Assembly: GCA_027023145.1 (NCBI GenBank)
Contig: JALVWV010000301.1
Span: 1-6,492, forward strand
From: Campylobacteraceae bacterium
GTDB taxonomy: Bacteria; Campylobacterota; Campylobacteria; Campylobacterales; Sulfurovaceae
Reading direction: 5' to 3'
DNA: 6,492 nt
This document shows, piece by piece, positions 5,531-6,492 of this stretch (positions within the stretch are counted from its first letter, which is position 1; every line of letters begins with the position of its first letter). The notes beneath the pieces were generated by a model. The model was not told where the DNA came from, ran no database searches, and was given only the letters and a program-made list of their open reading frames with translations. Both the position numbers and the translations under genes were made by a program.

Positions 5531-5774
5531 TTTCTTAAAAACAGATCCTCCCGCTCCTGTCCGGGCTCTGTTCGGCCCGGCATAAAGTCATCGGAAAAAT
5601 CATCAAGACTCTCAAATACAGCATCCCATACCGTCTTGTCCGATTTGGGTATCAGCACGACAACCCGTTTATCTTTTTGATGAAAACTTCTTTTTGTTTC
5701 TCAAATTGAAACTCTTCGGGCAATCGGACGGTTTGACTCTGACCATCTTGAAATATTTTTGCAGTTGCCAACAC
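5527..5774 (-). pseudogene. vapB: vapB, AbrB/SpoVT-type antitoxin gene with a 1-base frameshift
   Basis: On the minus strand a GTG at 5774-5772 opens (M)LATAKIFQDGQSQTVRLPEEF, the swapped-hairpin DNA-binding domain of VapB antitoxins, and continues to FIKK (31-34) before reading into TGA at 5654-5652. Supplying one base at about 5671-5672, just after the run of five A's, restores KRVVVLIPKSDKTVWDAVFE and the acidic, Arg-containing C-terminal tail that binds VapC, ending at TGA 5529-5527; the repaired protein is about 82 residues, as expected. The ribosome site AAGGAG (5786-5781) lies 6 bases before the GTG. As it stands, a 40-residue product would keep most of the DNA-binding half but lose the toxin-neutralising half. 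Confidence 0.8.
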
Positions 5775-5799
5775 AGAAGGCTCCTTGAAGATATTCACA

Positions 5800-5828
5800 A
5801 GTATATACTGTTTTTAATGTGATGTCAA
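5800..5828 (-). promoter_or_regulatory. Consensus sigma-70 promoter of vapBC with operator-like palindrome
   Basis: On the minus strand TTGACA (5828-5823) and TATACT (5805-5800) are separated by 17 bases, which is optimal. The -10 is part of a perfect 10-base palindrome AGTATATACT (5800-5809). VapB-VapC complexes repress their own promoters by binding such palindromes, so this is a likely autoregulatory operator. The promoter starts 8 bases after the deacetylase stop, so vapBC has its own transcription start. Confidence 0.75.
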
Positions 5829-5835
5829 GATGATG

Positions 5836-6492
5836 TTACGGCACCAAACTTCCCATCCTCACCAATGTGTTCAACGGCACAATCCGATACCCCTTTGCCC
5901 GAATACCTTCCAATAATTTTTCCAGCGTTTTGAGCGATTCGCTCTGATCGTGCATCAGGATTATACTGCCCGGGGTGAGGGTGGTGAGGATATTGTGGAG
6001 GTATTTTTGCCCACGGTAGCGGTTCCAGTCCCGGCTGTCGATTGACCAGAGGATGGTCTGGAGATGTCGCCGGGTAAGTGCATTCAAGAGAGTGGAGCTG
6101 ACCATGCCGTAGGGCGGGCGGAAATAGCGGGGGTGCAAGTCGTATTTGGCAAAAACTTTTAAAGCATGGTCGAGCTCCCAATATACCCGCTTGGGTGAAA
6201 GCTTGCGAAAGTCGTAGTGGTGATAGCTGTGAAGCCCCACTTCAAACAGAGGATCATTGTATCGGCGGGCTTTGGCGGCACTCAGTTGCGGTGCGAGGAG
6301 GAAGAAGGTCGCCGGGGTATGGTGGGCGTGGAGAAATCTCAGGAGTTTCGCCGTTTTTACAAGCGGGCCGTCATCGAACGTGAGAGCAACAACTTTTTCT
6401 GTGGTGTTGGCTTTAAAAAAGATGTGGCTTGAGAGGGATTTGGGCATGCGATGGAGGTGGCGGTAGTAGCTGGGGTAGAGGTTCCATTGGGG
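5836..6492 (-). CDS. NodB-type polysaccharide deacetylase (5' end beyond the window)
   Basis: The enzyme family removes acetyl groups from N-acetylated sugars or xylan using a metal-bound Asp-His-His triad. Counting from the internal ATG at 6447-6445, all five NodB motifs are present: TFDDGP (23-28, with D25 and D26), HSYHHYD (73-79, with H73 and H77), RPPYG (110-114), WSIDSRDW (134-141) and ILMHD (163-167). The frame stays open without a stop for another 15 codons (PQWNLYPSYYRHLHR) to the right edge. No ribosome site precedes the internal ATG, so the true start is probably outside; a signal peptide or membrane anchor cannot be judged. The catalytic domain is complete, about 200 residues, and ends at TAA 5838-5836 with nothing fused after it. 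Substrate is unknown; cell-wall or exopolysaccharide modification is usual. Confidence 0.88.
   Translation of the reverse strand, partial: PQWNLYPSYYRHLHRMPKSLSSHIFFKANTTEKVVALTFDDGPLVKTAKLLRFLHAHHTPATFFLLAPQLSAAKARRYNDPLFEVGLHSYHHYDFRKLSPKRVYWELDHALKVFAKYDLHPRYFRPPYGMVSSTLLNALTRRHLQTILWSIDSRDWNRYRGQKYLHNILTTLTPGSIILMHDQSESLKTLEKLLEGIRAKGYRIVPLNTLVRMGSLVP

Noticed and set aside
5561..5580. Perfect 6-base GC-rich stem (CCGGGC/GCCCGG) as a terminator
   Set aside because: It has no U-tract on either strand and lies inside the vapB coding region, encoding the PGRTEPG tail.
5426..5680. Plus-strand frame of 84 codons over vapBC
   Set aside because: The minus strand explains this stretch fully as VapB and VapC, including promoter and overlap.

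Overview
The window is bacterial chromosomal DNA of roughly balanced base composition, packed with short-spaced or overlapping genes on the plus strand up to position 5135 and with minus-strand genes after that. The protein families (PotC-type permease, GpdQ-type phosphodiesterase, NAPE-PLD-type metallo-hydrolase, VapBC, NodB deacetylase) and the outer-membrane style lipoprotein suggest a Gram-negative bacterium. A member of Campylobacterota or another proteobacterium is plausible, but nothing in the sequence fixes the taxon.

Layout. (1) Positions 1-1709 hold the 3' end of an operon: the last codons of an upstream gene (probably the partner permease), a PotC-type ABC permease, and, 5 bases later, a GpdQ/Icc-type metallophosphodiesterase. 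Together they look like an uptake module for a polyamine-like or phosphodiester solute, with a cytoplasmic hydrolase for the imported molecule. (2) Positions 1702-2150 hold no protein gene. They carry five tandem heptamers that run over the phosphodiesterase stop codon, followed by a cluster of short palindromes nested as a large imperfect inverted repeat (about 1773-2040), then another palindrome near 2063-2084. (3) A consensus extended -10 promoter at 2186-2191 starts a compact four-gene operon (2214-5135): a zinc metallo-hydrolase of the NAPE-PLD family, a small YcxB-like membrane protein (ATGA overlap), a predicted lipoprotein with a jelly-roll (polysaccharide-lyase-like) body, and an AhpD/carboxymuconolactone-decarboxylase-like protein whose usual redox motif is lost. 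(4) On the minus strand a vapBC toxin-antitoxin operon (5136-5774) keeps a consensus promoter, operator-like palindrome, strong ribosome binding site and ATGA coupling, but both genes are frameshifted: a 1-base loss in vapB and a 2-base TG gain in vapC. (5) A NodB-type polysaccharide deacetylase (minus strand, 5836 to the window edge) retains all five catalytic motifs and runs off the right end.

The observations most worth following are the double frameshift in an otherwise perfectly organised vapBC operon, the nested palindrome element between the two plus-strand operons, the pairing of a Pot-type transporter with a GpdQ-like enzyme, and the unusual four-gene operon with no obvious common pathway.
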